Shown here: in pieces, positions 14,595 through 24,225 of the stretch
Numbering within the stretch: the first letter of the stretch is position 1
Layout of the letters: each line of letters starts with the position of its first letter
Assembly (NCBI GenBank): GCA_964384625.1
Contig: CAYLNH010000015.1
Span: forward strand, 1 to 51,655
Source: CAYLNH01 sp964384625
GTDB lineage: Bacteria > Verrucomicrobiota > Lentisphaeria > JABSQK01
Reading direction: 5' to 3'
DNA: 51,655 nucleotides
Notes under the pieces: model-generated
The model's database searches: none
The model's input: only the letters and a program-made list of their open reading frames with translations
Told to the model about the DNA's origin: nothing
Program-made: the position numbers and the translations under genes

Positions 14595-17414
14595 TTGAGA
14601 CCGGACATCGCAACCGATTTTGATCTGCAGTTCACCGCGCCGCTGTCGGCCTGGTGGTTGCTGCTGTTGTTGCCGTTGCTCATTGCCGGCGCTCTGTGGT
14701 TGTATCGGAATCAGTACAAAGGTGTCCCCCGGCATTCGATCATCGGGCTGACGGCGATCCGCGTTGTACTGCTGTCGCTGCTGGCGATCCTCGCCTTCCG
14801 GCCAAACCTGGTCCGGCGGCGCACGTTGACCTATGCCGGCCGCGTCATCTTCCTGGTTGATGATTCTGAGAGTATGACCGCGCGGGACACTCGGATGGAC
14901 AGCGCCCTGGCGCTGCGGATTGCGCGCGATGAGGATCAGACACTCATTGAGACCGGCGCCACGTACCATCGACTGGCGGAACATCTGGCCGCCATCGAGA
15001 CCGAGATCCGCGGGTTCCAGAAGTTTTCCGCCGATGTCCAACGGGATTCCGACGCGTTCTGGGAACAGCGGGATCAGATGCAGGAAACATGCTTCCAGCA
15101 TCTGGACGAATTCACGAAAGTGTTGAAGGACGCGCCGGCGTTCTGGACCAACCATCTGGCGATCGGCCGCGGCATCATCACCGAGGCCGACGCCCTGGAC
15201 GAAAAAGCCGTTGACAAGAATAAGGAAGCCGACGCCGAAGAAAAGAAAACCGCCGGCAACCCGGACCTGGTCAAAAGCTACCGCGACGAAGCCGAGCGTC
15301 TCCAGCGGCAGGCCTTTCTCATTCGCCGTCGCGGCACGGCATATACCATGCGCTACCAGGCGTTCAAGCAGGACTTCGCGGCGCTCGGTGAACACGCCCG
15401 CGAACTGAAAGCCAAGCTCCAGCCCTTCATCAGCGGCAGCAAGGATCCCGGCGAGAAAGCCTATGATCTCTACGTCGAAAAGCTGAACGAACTGATTGAC
15501 CGGCTGCGGGAAATGCAGGCGGAAACCGACAATGACGCCCTGAAAAACAATACGGCCGCGCTGAAAGATGCTGTGGCCCGGTCCCGGAACCGGCCGCGGC
15601 TGGAACTGATCAGCCGCATGCTGCTGCAGGACCGGCCCGAGTTCGAACGGTTCGCCGGCGATCAGCACCTGCAGTTTCTAAGCTTGATGACCGGTGGAGA
15701 ACTCGAAAATCTGGATGGCCTGAAGCCCGTGCCGGGCAACACTGAAATCCTGCCGCGACTGCAGGCTCTGATCAAGGAAGACCACGACTTCCCGCTGACG
15801 GCGGTGGTCCTGCTCAGTGACGGTCGCGACCTCAGCGACGTACCGGCCGGCGCCACCACCCAGGCGTTCTCCCGCAAACGTACGCCGATCTACGCCGCCG
15901 CCGCCGGCGCCCGCACCGAGCCCAAGGACCTCGCCGTGCTCGACGTCGTGGCGCCGCCGTTCGCCGTCAAAGGCCGGGACGTCACGATCCGTGCCCGCCT
16001 GAAAACCGCTGTGGCGGAGGGCGAGAAGATCCGCCTGCAGATCCTGAAACAGGGCAAGCCCGTCGCCAAGAAAGAGATCGTTGCCGTCGGCACCCCGAAA
16101 ACCCGGGTGGACCTTGCCTTCAAACCGGCTGACCTCGGCATGTTCCGTTATCAGGTAAAACTTGCCAGCGTCCCGGGCGAGGCCTTCCCGCTGAAGAACA
16201 ATACCGCCGACTTCGCCATGGAAGTCCGGGAAGAGAAGATCAAGGTTCTCTTCGTCGACTGGAAGCCCCGCTGGGAGAGCCGTTTCGTATTGAACATTCT
16301 GCGGCGGCTGAGCTACGTGGAACTGAACCCGATCATCGTTGTCGCCCAGGACAACGCCCAACTGCAGCGCGGCATCGAACGCGGCAGCTGGCCCGAGAAT
16401 CTGGCGGCGCTCGAGATGTACGACCTGGTTATCCTCGGCGACCTGCCGCAGGACCTCCTTACCGCGCAGGAGCAGGAGGACCTGAAAACACTGGTTACCG
16501 AAAAGGGCCGGACCTTGTGCTGCATCGGCAACGGCCGGCGGCTGCCGGCAGCCGCCGGCGAACTGCTGCCGGCGACCGCCGGGGACCGCCAACCGATCAC
16601 CCTCAACGACATCGAGGATCTGGTATTTACGGCTGCCGGGCAGATCCACCCGATGACCAGCCGGATGGCCGCCGGTTCGGCGAATATCAATCCGGTCGCC
16701 GCCCCGGAAGACCGGCTGCGGCCGCAAGCCGTCGCCCTCGTCCTCGACGGCAACGGCCGGCCCGTCTTGTCCACCCGCTTTGTCGGCAAGGGCAAAACCA
16801 TGTTGATCGACACCGAGGAACTCTGGCGCGTGCTGAACCCCATCATGCTCGAGAGCCACACCTGGCTTTATATCAATCTGGTGAGCTGGGCGGTGCAGGC
16901 CGGCAAAGCCGAATCTGAAGAATTCACCTTGAGCGCAATTCTGCGCTCCGGCGAGGTGACGGCGCCTTTCCAGATCTGGGCCCGCAGCGGTCTGGGACAG
17001 ACCCTCGAAGCCTTGGACGGCGATGAAGTCGTTGCCGCTGCCGAAGCGGAAACCGGCCACGGCAAAGGGCTCGACCGCTTTGTCTTTGAAAACCTGCCGG
17101 CGCGCGATCTGGTCTTCCGCGTCAAGGGCTCGCCCAAGCTGGCAACGACGTCCAATATCATCATCCGCCACGACGAAGAGCTCAAGCAGCTCTCCCGCAA
17201 CCAGCAGCTGCTGCGTCAGCTTGCCGCCGATACAGGCGGCGAACTGCGGGAAGCGATTGACGCCGACCGCTTCTTCCTGACCCTCAAGCCGCGCGAACGC
17301 GTGGAGCGCAAAGAACGTATCTGGCGGCTCTGGGATTTCTCCGTCATCTTCATTCTGATTATCACCATGCTGACCGTGGAATGGGTCTGGCGCAAGTTCG
17401 TAGGATTGGTATGA
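14595..17414 (+). CDS. Large vWA / amidotransferase-like membrane protein
   Basis: 939 aa. Two N-terminal membrane helices (about 19-37 and 47-68) are followed by VIFLVDDSESM with the DxSxS metal motif at 89-93. A long coiled, charged insertion (about 110-350) interrupts the vWA domain, whose second half resumes at TAVVLLSDGRDLSD. Then come Ig-like strands, a glutamine-amidotransferase-like domain (VLFVDWKPRWESRF onward) without an obvious catalytic Cys, and a C-terminal helix (FSVIFILIITMLTVEWVW). The start is a TTG at 14595, chosen because AGGA lies 7 bases upstream and no ATG precedes the first helix. It is a paralogue in layout of the preceding BatA-like protein. The last 4 nt overlap the next gene (ATGA). 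Confidence 0.82.
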   Translation: MRPDIATDFDLQFTAPLSAWWLLLLLPLLIAGALWLYRNQYKGVPRHSIIGLTAIRVVLLSLLAILAFRPNLVRRRTLTYAGRVIFLVDDSESMTARDTRMDSALALRIARDEDQTLIETGATYHRLAEHLAAIETEIRGFQKFSADVQRDSDAFWEQRDQMQETCFQHLDEFTKVLKDAPAFWTNHLAIGRGIITEADALDEKAVDKNKEADAEEKKTAGNPDLVKSYRDEAERLQRQAFLIRRRGTAYTMRYQAFKQDFAALGEHARELKAKLQPFISGSKDPGEKAYDLYVEKLNELIDRLREMQAETDNDALKNNTAALKDAVARSRNRPRLELISRMLLQDRPEFERFAGDQHLQFLSLMTGGELENLDGLKPVPGNTEILPRLQALIKEDHDFPLTAVVLLSDGRDLSDVPAGATTQAFSRKRTPIYAAAAGARTEPKDLAVLDVVAPPFAVKGRDVTIRARLKTAVAEGEKIRLQILKQGKPVAKKEIVAVGTPKTRVDLAFKPADLGMFRYQVKLASVPGEAFPLKNNTADFAMEVREEKIKVLFVDWKPRWESRFVLNILRRLSYVELNPIIVVAQDNAQLQRGIERGSWPENLAALEMYDLVILGDLPQDLLTAQEQEDLKTLVTEKGRTLCCIGNGRRLPAAAGELLPATAGDRQPITLNDIEDLVFTAAGQIHPMTSRMAAGSANINPVAAPEDRLRPQAVALVLDGNGRPVLSTRFVGKGKTMLIDTEELWRVLNPIMLESHTWLYINLVSWAVQAGKAESEEFTLSAILRSGEVTAPFQIWARSGLGQTLEALDGDEVVAAAEAETGHGKGLDRFVFENLPARDLVFRVKGSPKLATTSNIIIRHDEELKQLSRNQQLLRQLAADTGGELREAIDADRFFLTLKPRERVERKERIWRLWDFSVIFILIITMLTVEWVWRKFVGLV

Positions 17415-20400
17415 GTTTTCACCTGAACCATCTGCCCCGGGAAGTTGCCGGCCCGCTTCGGGCCTACCATCGACGCCAGCAGATCCTGCGGGTGCTGCGG
17501 GTCGTTCTGTCCACCGGCATCGTCTACGGCCTGCTGCTGCTGGTCGCCGTGCACGTTGACCGGTTCTGGTTTCTGGACCTGGAGACCCGGGTGCATCTCG
17601 GGCGCCTCGTCCACGCTCTGGCCGCTGGTTTCGCGCTGGTCAGTCTGGCGGTTCATTGGTGGCGGCGGCCGTCGGTGGAGCAGATCGCCTATGAGGTCCA
17701 GGAGCGTTTGCCGAACGCCGGCCACGAACGACTGGTCACGCTTCACGATGTTCTCCGGCACGGCGGCGAGCCGCAGGACGAGATCTGCAGGCAGCTGCAG
17801 CGCGACCTGCAGGAGGCCACGGTGGCCATGTCCCGCGAGATCCGCGGCGGCAAGCTCGTGCGCGACCGCCGGCTGCGCTGGGTTTGCGGCGGGGCCATCC
17901 TGCTTGCGGCCCTCATCGGCGGCCTGTTTCTGCCTGCCGGCTATGAATTCCCGCTGATGCTGCAGCGCTTCTACCAGCCGCGCGCCAACCTGGCCAAACC
18001 GAGCTTCGTCAAACTGCGGATCATCAATCAGCAGGAGATGATCGGCAAGGGCGAAGAAGTTGTGGTGCAGGCCGAACTGGCTCAGGACGTTCCCGGTTGG
18101 GCCAAATGGATGCTCAAACGCCTCGGCATGCCCGCCAACCAATGTCTGATCGGCTTCCGGGACGGCGCCCACACGACACTGGATCTGACGCAACTCGAAC
18201 CCGAACTCATGAGCCGGGTTGACCGGCGCCTGTTCCTTTACTCCCGCGGCAACGTCCAGAAGACCCTCAGTTTCAAGGTGCGCTGCGGCGATGCCGAAAC
18301 CCGGGTACACACGGTCCGCGTCATCCCGCAGCCGCGCGTCCTGGATCTCAAGCTCGTGGTGACCCAACCGGAATACGTTGGCCTGCCCGTCCGCGAAATC
18401 ACCGATTTCAGCAAGCCGCTGCGCTTCCTGAAAGGCTCCAGGATCACCGTCTCGTTTGCCACGGATCAGGATGTGCCCAAACGGCGGATCTACTTCGCTC
18501 GCCAACGCGAACCCGTCGATCCCGAACGTGACGAGGAATCCGGCCGCTTTACGCATCAGTTCGATCTCACCAGAAAGACGGCCTTCGAAGTGATCGTCGA
18601 AAACCAGGAGGGCTTCCGCAACGTCGAACGCAGCCGGATCAACATCGGCATCTACAACGACGCCCGTCCCAGTGTCCGTCTCGTTGAACCCGCCGGCAAC
18701 GACCTGCGCCTGGTGCCGGCTGAAATCGTGCCGCTGGCCGTCGAACTCGAGGACGACCTCGGCCTCGAAGAACTGGTGATCGTCTACCTTGTCAACCCCG
18801 ATCCCAACGCTGCCGCCGCCGCTCAGGAAATCCCCGTGTCCCTCCCGGAAGGCGCCAAGACCAAAGCCGCCATGACCGCGGTCTTCGATATGGAGAAGCT
18901 CAGCGTCAGCCCCGGTGATGTCGTCCATGTTCATCTGCGGGCCAAAGACAGCGCCGGCAACTATGGCGAATCGCGCCAGCTCACCATCGACATCGTGGCC
19001 TTTACCCGCGGCGAAAACGAACGTCGGCGTCTGGCCCGTCTGCGGTTCATCCAACAGGCGCTTGCCCTCACCGCCGCCGCGCCCGCCCCCAAAAAGGGAA
19101 CCGGCGATACCATGGCGCTCGCAGCCAATCTCGCCCGGAAGATCAGCGGGCTGGCCGACAATGTCGACGTCAAAACCAACGGCGACTCGATCCGGTCGAT
19201 TCTGCAGTTCATCGAGACGGAACTGCATTTCACCGACGATCCGGTGCACAAACGCGATCTGCGGCAGATCTACGCCGTGCTGTACGCCGCCGGCCGCAAT
19301 TTCGATCCGGCTGCCGATCATCCCTATGCCTATCGCGCCCGGCTGCTCAAGACCCTCGCCGACAGCATCCTGCCCGACCTCATCCGCTACCGCCGGCTGA
19401 AAAACATGATCTGGCGCTACTACGGTTTGCGCTACGAGGCGGTCAATATCATCGCGAAGATCAAGAAGATGACCGCGGAGAAAGCCACCAGGGACCAGAA
19501 GACCTCTTTAATCAAGCGCGCCACACTCTACCTGAAATCACTCGAGGACCTCGGCGAGGAACTGAGTATCATGTCCCGCGAGACCGAACTGCTCGACCTC
19601 AAAGTGATCCAGGATCAACTGGCCGAGATGAACACCCGCGGCTACATGATGAAACGCAGGCGCGGCTCCCTCGGATCCCGCAGCCGGTCGGCCGAAGAGG
19701 TGATCGATCAGATCAACACCATGCTCAAGGACTTCCAGCCGAAACTCGTGCCGCTGGCGGCGAAAGAAGCGCAGGCCCGGCGCGAACTACAGCGGCAGTA
19801 CGATCAGATCCTCATGCTGCTTGCCGATCCCAAGGTCGCCGCCGCCGGCCGCCGCCGGCGCGCTGCCGACTGGATTGACGCCGACATGCGCCTGATGCAA
19901 TGGAATCCGTTCGCCGATTTCTGGCCCCTGTTCCGCAATTTCGCCCTCAGCACCATGCTGCGTCGGGACTACGACGCCGCCAAAGCCCGCGCTCTGATCG
20001 CGCCGGATAAAGCCGTCCGCACCCGGATCGCGGCCGCCCGCGCCATGAATCGCCGGCTGGCTGATGACTACCAGGCCGCCAGCGTGCTCGCCCTCCCCGG
20101 ACTCGCGGTGGTCGAGCAGGTCCTCGCCGCCAATCTGATCATGCTTGAGGACGCGCACGCCCGCCAGGCGTCAACCGGCGCCTACGTCGCCCGGATCAAA
20201 AGTCTGAACCCGAGGGTCAATCCGGATTTCGATCCGGCCGCATTCCGGACCGAACGCCGGCAGTGGTGGAGCACGCAGCAGGTGGACCAGACCAAGGCGG
20301 CCCTGATCGCCGCCGCCCGGCAGCGATATATCTTCCAGCCGGTTGCCGAGGTCCTCACGGCGCGCCGGAAAACCATGCAGGAACACGGCAGGAGAATGCG

Positions 20401-21676
20401 CGAACTCCTGCAGGCGGAAGAGACCGAGCCCGACGCAATGCAGGAGCTCGCGGCCGAAGTCATCCCGCCGGCGCTCGAGCATCTCCGGCCGCTGGACGAC
20501 CTCTGTGTCCGTCTGATGCTCGAATTGCAGGACCCCAGGCTGCCGCCGGCGGAGCGCGAGAAACTGGACGTGCTGCTGCTCAACATGCGCAACCAACGCG
20601 AACGCATTCGCAGCCGCTTCATGATCCAGTTCCGCGACGCCCGCCATATCAAGGCGGACGGCTCCGTCGAGGTCTCCACCGTCGAGGCGTTCAAAACCGA
20701 TCTTGAGCAATTCCTCAATACCTACCTCCTGGCGGCCGCCCAACTCAATGGTCTTCGTGAAGGCTTCGAAGGCACCCGGGAAGAACCCAAACGCAAACGG
20801 ACCTTCGCCGCCATCGCCGACCTGAAACGGATCCATCGTTACGCCCAGGCGTTCCGCGCCGTAATCGACGGCGCCGACCCGAAGGCCAAGGCAGTCGAAT
20901 TTATCGAGACCTTCCCCAACATCGCCCTCGTCTATCTCTACGCCAATCGCGGCTTCCTCGAAACGGCTTACGCCAAGCTGCAGCAGGCCGAAACCGTCCT
21001 CGCCGCCGAAGACGCGGACCGCAATCGCTACAACAGCATCCTCGAACAAGCCGAAGCCGGCCTGAACCGATTCCAGCAGATTGTTCAGCGCGCCGGTGAA
21101 GGCGATATCCAGGACCGGCTGGTGCTCGCTCTGGGGACCACGCTCACCAGGCTTTCACAACTGCGGGCATCGGCGGATGCCGATGCGGCCCGCATCAGCA
21201 AAATCCGCTTTGACCTCAACACCGTGATCCGCCGCTTGGACCGCTCCCGCAGTGACGTCCAGGACCTGGCCGATCTCGAGGAGCAGGTCAAGGGCTTCAA
21301 AGGCGGCCCGCCGCTCATCGACCCGGCCAAACGCGATCTGGACACGGCCGAAGAACGCATGCTGCAGCAGGTCCGCCACGCACGCCGCCGGCAGATCCTC
21401 GCCATCCTTGCCGGCCTCGAATCGACCATCCCGCCGGGCACCGCCGAAAACGGTCTGGCCTGGGCCATGTGGGAACAACGCCTGACCCGCTCCGACATCA
21501 ACGGCATCCGCATCGATCAGGGCGGCGGCGGCGGCGGCGGGACCGGCACGGTGTCGCTCAAAAAATGGCTGGAAGCGGAAAACGAAAAAGCCAAGGAATC
21601 CATCCACAGTCTGCAGAATTACAAGGACGCCCAGAAGGAATACCACAACATCGCCGGCGACCTCCTGCAGCTTTAG
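17411..21676 (+). CDS. Very large DUF4175-like membrane protein
   Basis: 1421 aa. Three N-terminal membrane helices (about 29-47, 64-83 and 155-178) are followed by an extracytoplasmic part with Ig-like strands (about 180-530). The remainder is a very long helical, probably coiled-coil region rich in Arg, Leu, Ala and Glu. A run of seven glycines lies about 45 residues before the C-terminus. The layout matches DUF4175-type proteins that close MoxR/Bat operons in PVC bacteria; function unknown. The start at 17411 gives the ATGA overlap with the preceding stop; a start 10 codons upstream is possible but gives a longer overlap. Confidence 0.78.
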   Translation: MSFHLNHLPREVAGPLRAYHRRQQILRVLRVVLSTGIVYGLLLLVAVHVDRFWFLDLETRVHLGRLVHALAAGFALVSLAVHWWRRPSVEQIAYEVQERLPNAGHERLVTLHDVLRHGGEPQDEICRQLQRDLQEATVAMSREIRGGKLVRDRRLRWVCGGAILLAALIGGLFLPAGYEFPLMLQRFYQPRANLAKPSFVKLRIINQQEMIGKGEEVVVQAELAQDVPGWAKWMLKRLGMPANQCLIGFRDGAHTTLDLTQLEPELMSRVDRRLFLYSRGNVQKTLSFKVRCGDAETRVHTVRVIPQPRVLDLKLVVTQPEYVGLPVREITDFSKPLRFLKGSRITVSFATDQDVPKRRIYFARQREPVDPERDEESGRFTHQFDLTRKTAFEVIVENQEGFRNVERSRINIGIYNDARPSVRLVEPAGNDLRLVPAEIVPLAVELEDDLGLEELVIVYLVNPDPNAAAAAQEIPVSLPEGAKTKAAMTAVFDMEKLSVSPGDVVHVHLRAKDSAGNYGESRQLTIDIVAFTRGENERRRLARLRFIQQALALTAAAPAPKKGTGDTMALAANLARKISGLADNVDVKTNGDSIRSILQFIETELHFTDDPVHKRDLRQIYAVLYAAGRNFDPAADHPYAYRARLLKTLADSILPDLIRYRRLKNMIWRYYGLRYEAVNIIAKIKKMTAEKATRDQKTSLIKRATLYLKSLEDLGEELSIMSRETELLDLKVIQDQLAEMNTRGYMMKRRRGSLGSRSRSAEEVIDQINTMLKDFQPKLVPLAAKEAQARRELQRQYDQILMLLADPKVAAAGRRRRAADWIDADMRLMQWNPFADFWPLFRNFALSTMLRRDYDAAKARALIAPDKAVRTRIAAARAMNRRLADDYQAASVLALPGLAVVEQVLAANLIMLEDAHARQASTGAYVARIKSLNPRVNPDFDPAAFRTERRQWWSTQQVDQTKAALIAAARQRYIFQPVAEVLTARRKTMQEHGRRMRELLQAEETEPDAMQELAAEVIPPALEHLRPLDDLCVRLMLELQDPRLPPAEREKLDVLLLNMRNQRERIRSRFMIQFRDARHIKADGSVEVSTVEAFKTDLEQFLNTYLLAAAQLNGLREGFEGTREEPKRKRTFAAIADLKRIHRYAQAFRAVIDGADPKAKAVEFIETFPNIALVYLYANRGFLETAYAKLQQAETVLAAEDADRNRYNSILEQAEAGLNRFQQIVQRAGEGDIQDRLVLALGTTLTRLSQLRASADADAARISKIRFDLNTVIRRLDRSRSDVQDLADLEEQVKGFKGGPPLIDPAKRDLDTAEERMLQQVRHARRRQILAILAGLESTIPPGTAENGLAWAMWEQRLTRSDINGIRIDQGGGGGGGTGTVSLKKWLEAENEKAKESIHSLQNYKDAQKEYHNIAGDLLQL

Positions 21677-21692
21677 GATAAAAGGAATCGGA

Positions 21693-22829
21693 ATGAAATC
21701 GAAATGCATCTTGATCATAGTGGCGGCCCTGCTGCCGGCCCTGATCTTCCCAGCCGCCGCCGCGCCCGATGCCAAAGGACCCGATACGCATCGCGTCCAG
21801 GCCGCGATCGACGGCGGCCTGAAGTGGCTGGCCGAGAACCAGATCACCGAAGGCAGCCTCGCCGGCACCTGGGAAGCGTCGCGCTATCACTCGGCCGTCG
21901 CCGGCCTGGCCGGCCTCGCTTTCCTCGCCAACGGCCATCGCCCCGGCGAGGGCGAATACGGCCGGGTGATTGACCGCGCCATGAATTACGTCCAACAGAC
22001 CATGACCTCCGACGGCTATCTCGGCGCCAAGGAACAGCAGATGTATGTACACGCCATTGCCACCCTGTTCGGCTTGTCCTATCTCGGTACAACCCGACAA
22101 CCCGAGAAGGAGAAGGAACTGGCCGAATGGTGCCGCCGCAGTCTTAAATTGATTGCCCGCGCCCAGGCCGTGCGCAAGCCTGCCGTCGCCCGCGGCGGCT
22201 GGCGATATGCCCCGGATGCCGACGTCAGCGATCTCTCAGTCACCTCCTGGATGCTGCTTGTCCTGCACGCCGCCAGACAGTGCGGCTTCCCGATCGACGA
22301 GAAATCCGTCGATGCCGGGATGAAATACGTCAACCGCGCCTACCACGAGAAACGCGAAGTGATTCGCGACAAAGGCAAGATTATTGATGAACGCGAGATC
22401 CGCGGGTTCCTCTACCGCCCGGGCACCAGCAACGAAGCCGAGCGTGCCGCCACCGGCGTCGCCGTCTTTATCAAGAGCATCTTCGAAGCGGAATCGGACC
22501 GCAAGATGCAGAACTCCCTGGCGTTCCTGACGGAGAAGGCGCCGGACTGGAACGGTTCCCAGTACAACGGCTATTTCTTCTTCGTCTCGTTCTACATCAC
22601 CCAGGGCATGTTCCAGACCGGCGGCGCCGTCTGGAACAAGTATGCCGCCGGCATGAAGACCGAACTGGTCGCTAACCAGGCCGGCGACGGTCACTGGCCC
22701 TTCCCGCAGGCAAACAAAGAAGAAAGCCGCCAGGCCGGCACCGCCTATTCCACCGCGATGGCGATCCTGATCCTGTCCCTCGAAAAACAATACCTGCCGA
22801 TGTATCAACGCCAGCGAAAGCTGTTTTGA
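21693..22829 (+). CDS. Secreted protein with terpene-cyclase/prenyltransferase fold
   Basis: 378 aa with a signal peptide (residues 1-23, ending AAAAP). The body consists of alpha/alpha-barrel repeats of the squalene-cyclase/prenyltransferase type: IDGGLKWLAENQ, YHSAVAGLAGLAFLANGH, YVHAIATLFGLSYLG, SVTSWMLLVLHAARQCG and GTAYSTAMAILILSLEKQY. No DXDD or equivalent catalytic aspartate motif is evident, so it is probably a binding or structural protein rather than a cyclase. AAGGAA lies shortly upstream of the ATG. It closes the MoxR/Bat run, the usual position of such proteins in Planctomycetota-like operons. Confidence 0.85.
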   Translation: MKSKCILIIVAALLPALIFPAAAAPDAKGPDTHRVQAAIDGGLKWLAENQITEGSLAGTWEASRYHSAVAGLAGLAFLANGHRPGEGEYGRVIDRAMNYVQQTMTSDGYLGAKEQQMYVHAIATLFGLSYLGTTRQPEKEKELAEWCRRSLKLIARAQAVRKPAVARGGWRYAPDADVSDLSVTSWMLLVLHAARQCGFPIDEKSVDAGMKYVNRAYHEKREVIRDKGKIIDEREIRGFLYRPGTSNEAERAATGVAVFIKSIFEAESDRKMQNSLAFLTEKAPDWNGSQYNGYFFFVSFYITQGMFQTGGAVWNKYAAGMKTELVANQAGDGHWPFPQANKEESRQAGTAYSTAMAILILSLEKQYLPMYQRQRKLF

Positions 22830-22853
22830 CGACGTCGACAATGCGATGCACAT

Positions 22854-23000
22854 CATCCCGTCATCCGGCGGGATGCCTGTGGAGTTATGCGAATGCGAAA
22901 TCCCCGCACCCCGAAGGGGGCAAACATGGGCAGCCCCGGATGACCGGAGGGAACCCGGGGTATAAAGTCATACCAACTACGTCCCCGTAGGGGGCGAACG
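22854..23000. repeat. Dispersed GC-rich repeat (family E) between genes
   Basis: Stems CATCCCG 22854-22860/CGGGATG 22869-22875, ACCCCGAAGGGGG and CCCCGTAGGGGG enclose a segment GCAGCCCCGG...CCCGGGGT. The order resembles the element at 51153-51209 (a GCACCCC-type stem, then a CCCCGGG-type stem near CATG and GGGC words). Such elements are common non-coding repeats in PVC-type genomes. Either stem could also act as a weak terminator for the preceding gene. Confidence 0.5.
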
Positions 23001-23019
23001 AGTGAAGGGAACTCACGAT

Positions 23020-24030
23020 ATGAAACACATTCTCGCTCTGATCCTGAGCACCTGTGTGATTGTCGCCGTTGCCGGCGATAAATGGACCACCATCACCGCC
23101 GACAAGAACCCGGGTCTGCTTGGCAACGAAATCCAGTTCATCGAAGTCGGAGAAGGCAACAAAGTCTGGATCGGAACCATGAAGGGCCTCAGCCTCTACG
23201 AAAAGGGCAAACTCACTGCCTTCAAAAAAGGCGGGGAAGCCTATGATATCGTCAGGGTCGATGCCGACACGTACCTGGTCGGCACCAGTAACGGCCTCGT
23301 GCAAGTCGTGGGCGGCAAACCCCGGAAGCCCGTCCTCGGCGGCCATCGCGTGGTCCCCATCTGCCCGCGCGGCAAGGGCAAGTACTGGGTCCTCGCCAAA
23401 CACGGCCGCAGCGAGATAAACAAGATCTTCGAATATGACGGCAAAGAAGCCAAAGAAGTCGAAGCCCTTAAAGACAAACGCATCACCAGCATGTTCCAGG
23501 ACTCCACCGGTGCCGTCTGGATTACCATCGACGGCAACGGCGTACTCGAAATCAAAGCCGGCAAGAAAGCTGCAGACGCCAAGGTCCACCTGAAAGCCAA
23601 ACAGGTCAGCACCATGTTTGAAGACAGCAGGAAACGTATCTGGTGCGGGCTCTGGGGCCCCGGCGTCATGGTCAAAGATGGCGATGAATGGGACTGGCAC
23701 ATCAAGAAGGAACGCGCCCTCAAATTTGCCGTCGACGAAGATACAAACGGCAATATCTGGGTCGCCACCAATGAAAACGGCGCCTGGAGCTACGACGGCA
23801 AAACCTGGAAGAACCACCTGAAAGACGAAGGCCCCGTCAACATGCTGGCCACCACCAGCGACGGCAAGGTCTGGGTCAGCACCCAGGCATCCGGCGGCCT
23901 CAGCTGCTACGACGGCAAAACCTGGCAACGCTCGATCGACAGCCCGCTCCCCATCCGCTGCCTGGTCGAAACCAGGGACAAGACCCTCATCGCCGGCGGC
24001 GTCCTCGACGGCATCCATGTAAAGAAATAG
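23020..24030 (+). CDS. Secreted beta-propeller (Reg_prop-like) protein
   Basis: 336 aa with a signal peptide (1-19, ending VAG). The chain has about seven blades of the two-component-regulator-propeller type, with repeats such as NKVWIGTMKGLSLYEKGK, GAVWITIDGNGVLEI, KRIWCGLWGPGVMV, GNIWVATNENGAWSYDGK and GKVWVSTQASGGLSCYDGK. There is no kinase or membrane domain, so it is a free propeller, probably periplasmic or exported, of unknown ligand. The ATG at 23020 is chosen over a GTG at 23002 because GAAGGGA sits 9-16 bases upstream and the signal peptide then starts normally. Confidence 0.82.
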   Translation: MKHILALILSTCVIVAVAGDKWTTITADKNPGLLGNEIQFIEVGEGNKVWIGTMKGLSLYEKGKLTAFKKGGEAYDIVRVDADTYLVGTSNGLVQVVGGKPRKPVLGGHRVVPICPRGKGKYWVLAKHGRSEINKIFEYDGKEAKEVEALKDKRITSMFQDSTGAVWITIDGNGVLEIKAGKKAADAKVHLKAKQVSTMFEDSRKRIWCGLWGPGVMVKDGDEWDWHIKKERALKFAVDEDTNGNIWVATNENGAWSYDGKTWKNHLKDEGPVNMLATTSDGKVWVSTQASGGLSCYDGKTWQRSIDSPLPIRCLVETRDKTLIAGGVLDGIHVKK

Positions 24031-24104
24031 CGCGAGGCGCAAAACGCGGGGTTCGAGGGGGGCCGCCGCTTGTCCTGAAGTACGCAGCGCGAACACGATC
24101 TCCC

Positions 24105-24128
24105 AAGGGCGCCCATTTGGGCGCCCTT
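24105..24128 (+). terminator. Probable intrinsic terminator after the propeller gene
   Basis: AAGGGCGCCC (24105-24114) and GGGCGCCCTT (24119-24128) form a perfect 10-bp stem with loop ATTT. A pyrimidine-rich tail (GCTCTTTCTG) follows. It lies 75 bp past the stop of the propeller gene and 98 bp before the next start. Confidence 0.7.
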
Positions 24129-24225
24129 GCTCTTTCTGCCGCACGCCCCCGGCGAATTTGGCGCCTGCTTCCGTTGCCCGGCAATACTTGCACGGAGCGC
24201 CTCGACGCCCGATTGTACGCCCACG

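Noticed and set aside
13923..15668. A 581-codon minus-strand frame across the BatA-like/vWA boundary
   Set aside because: It crosses two genuine genes on the plus strand and reads as low-complexity Gln/Arg/Gly sequence.
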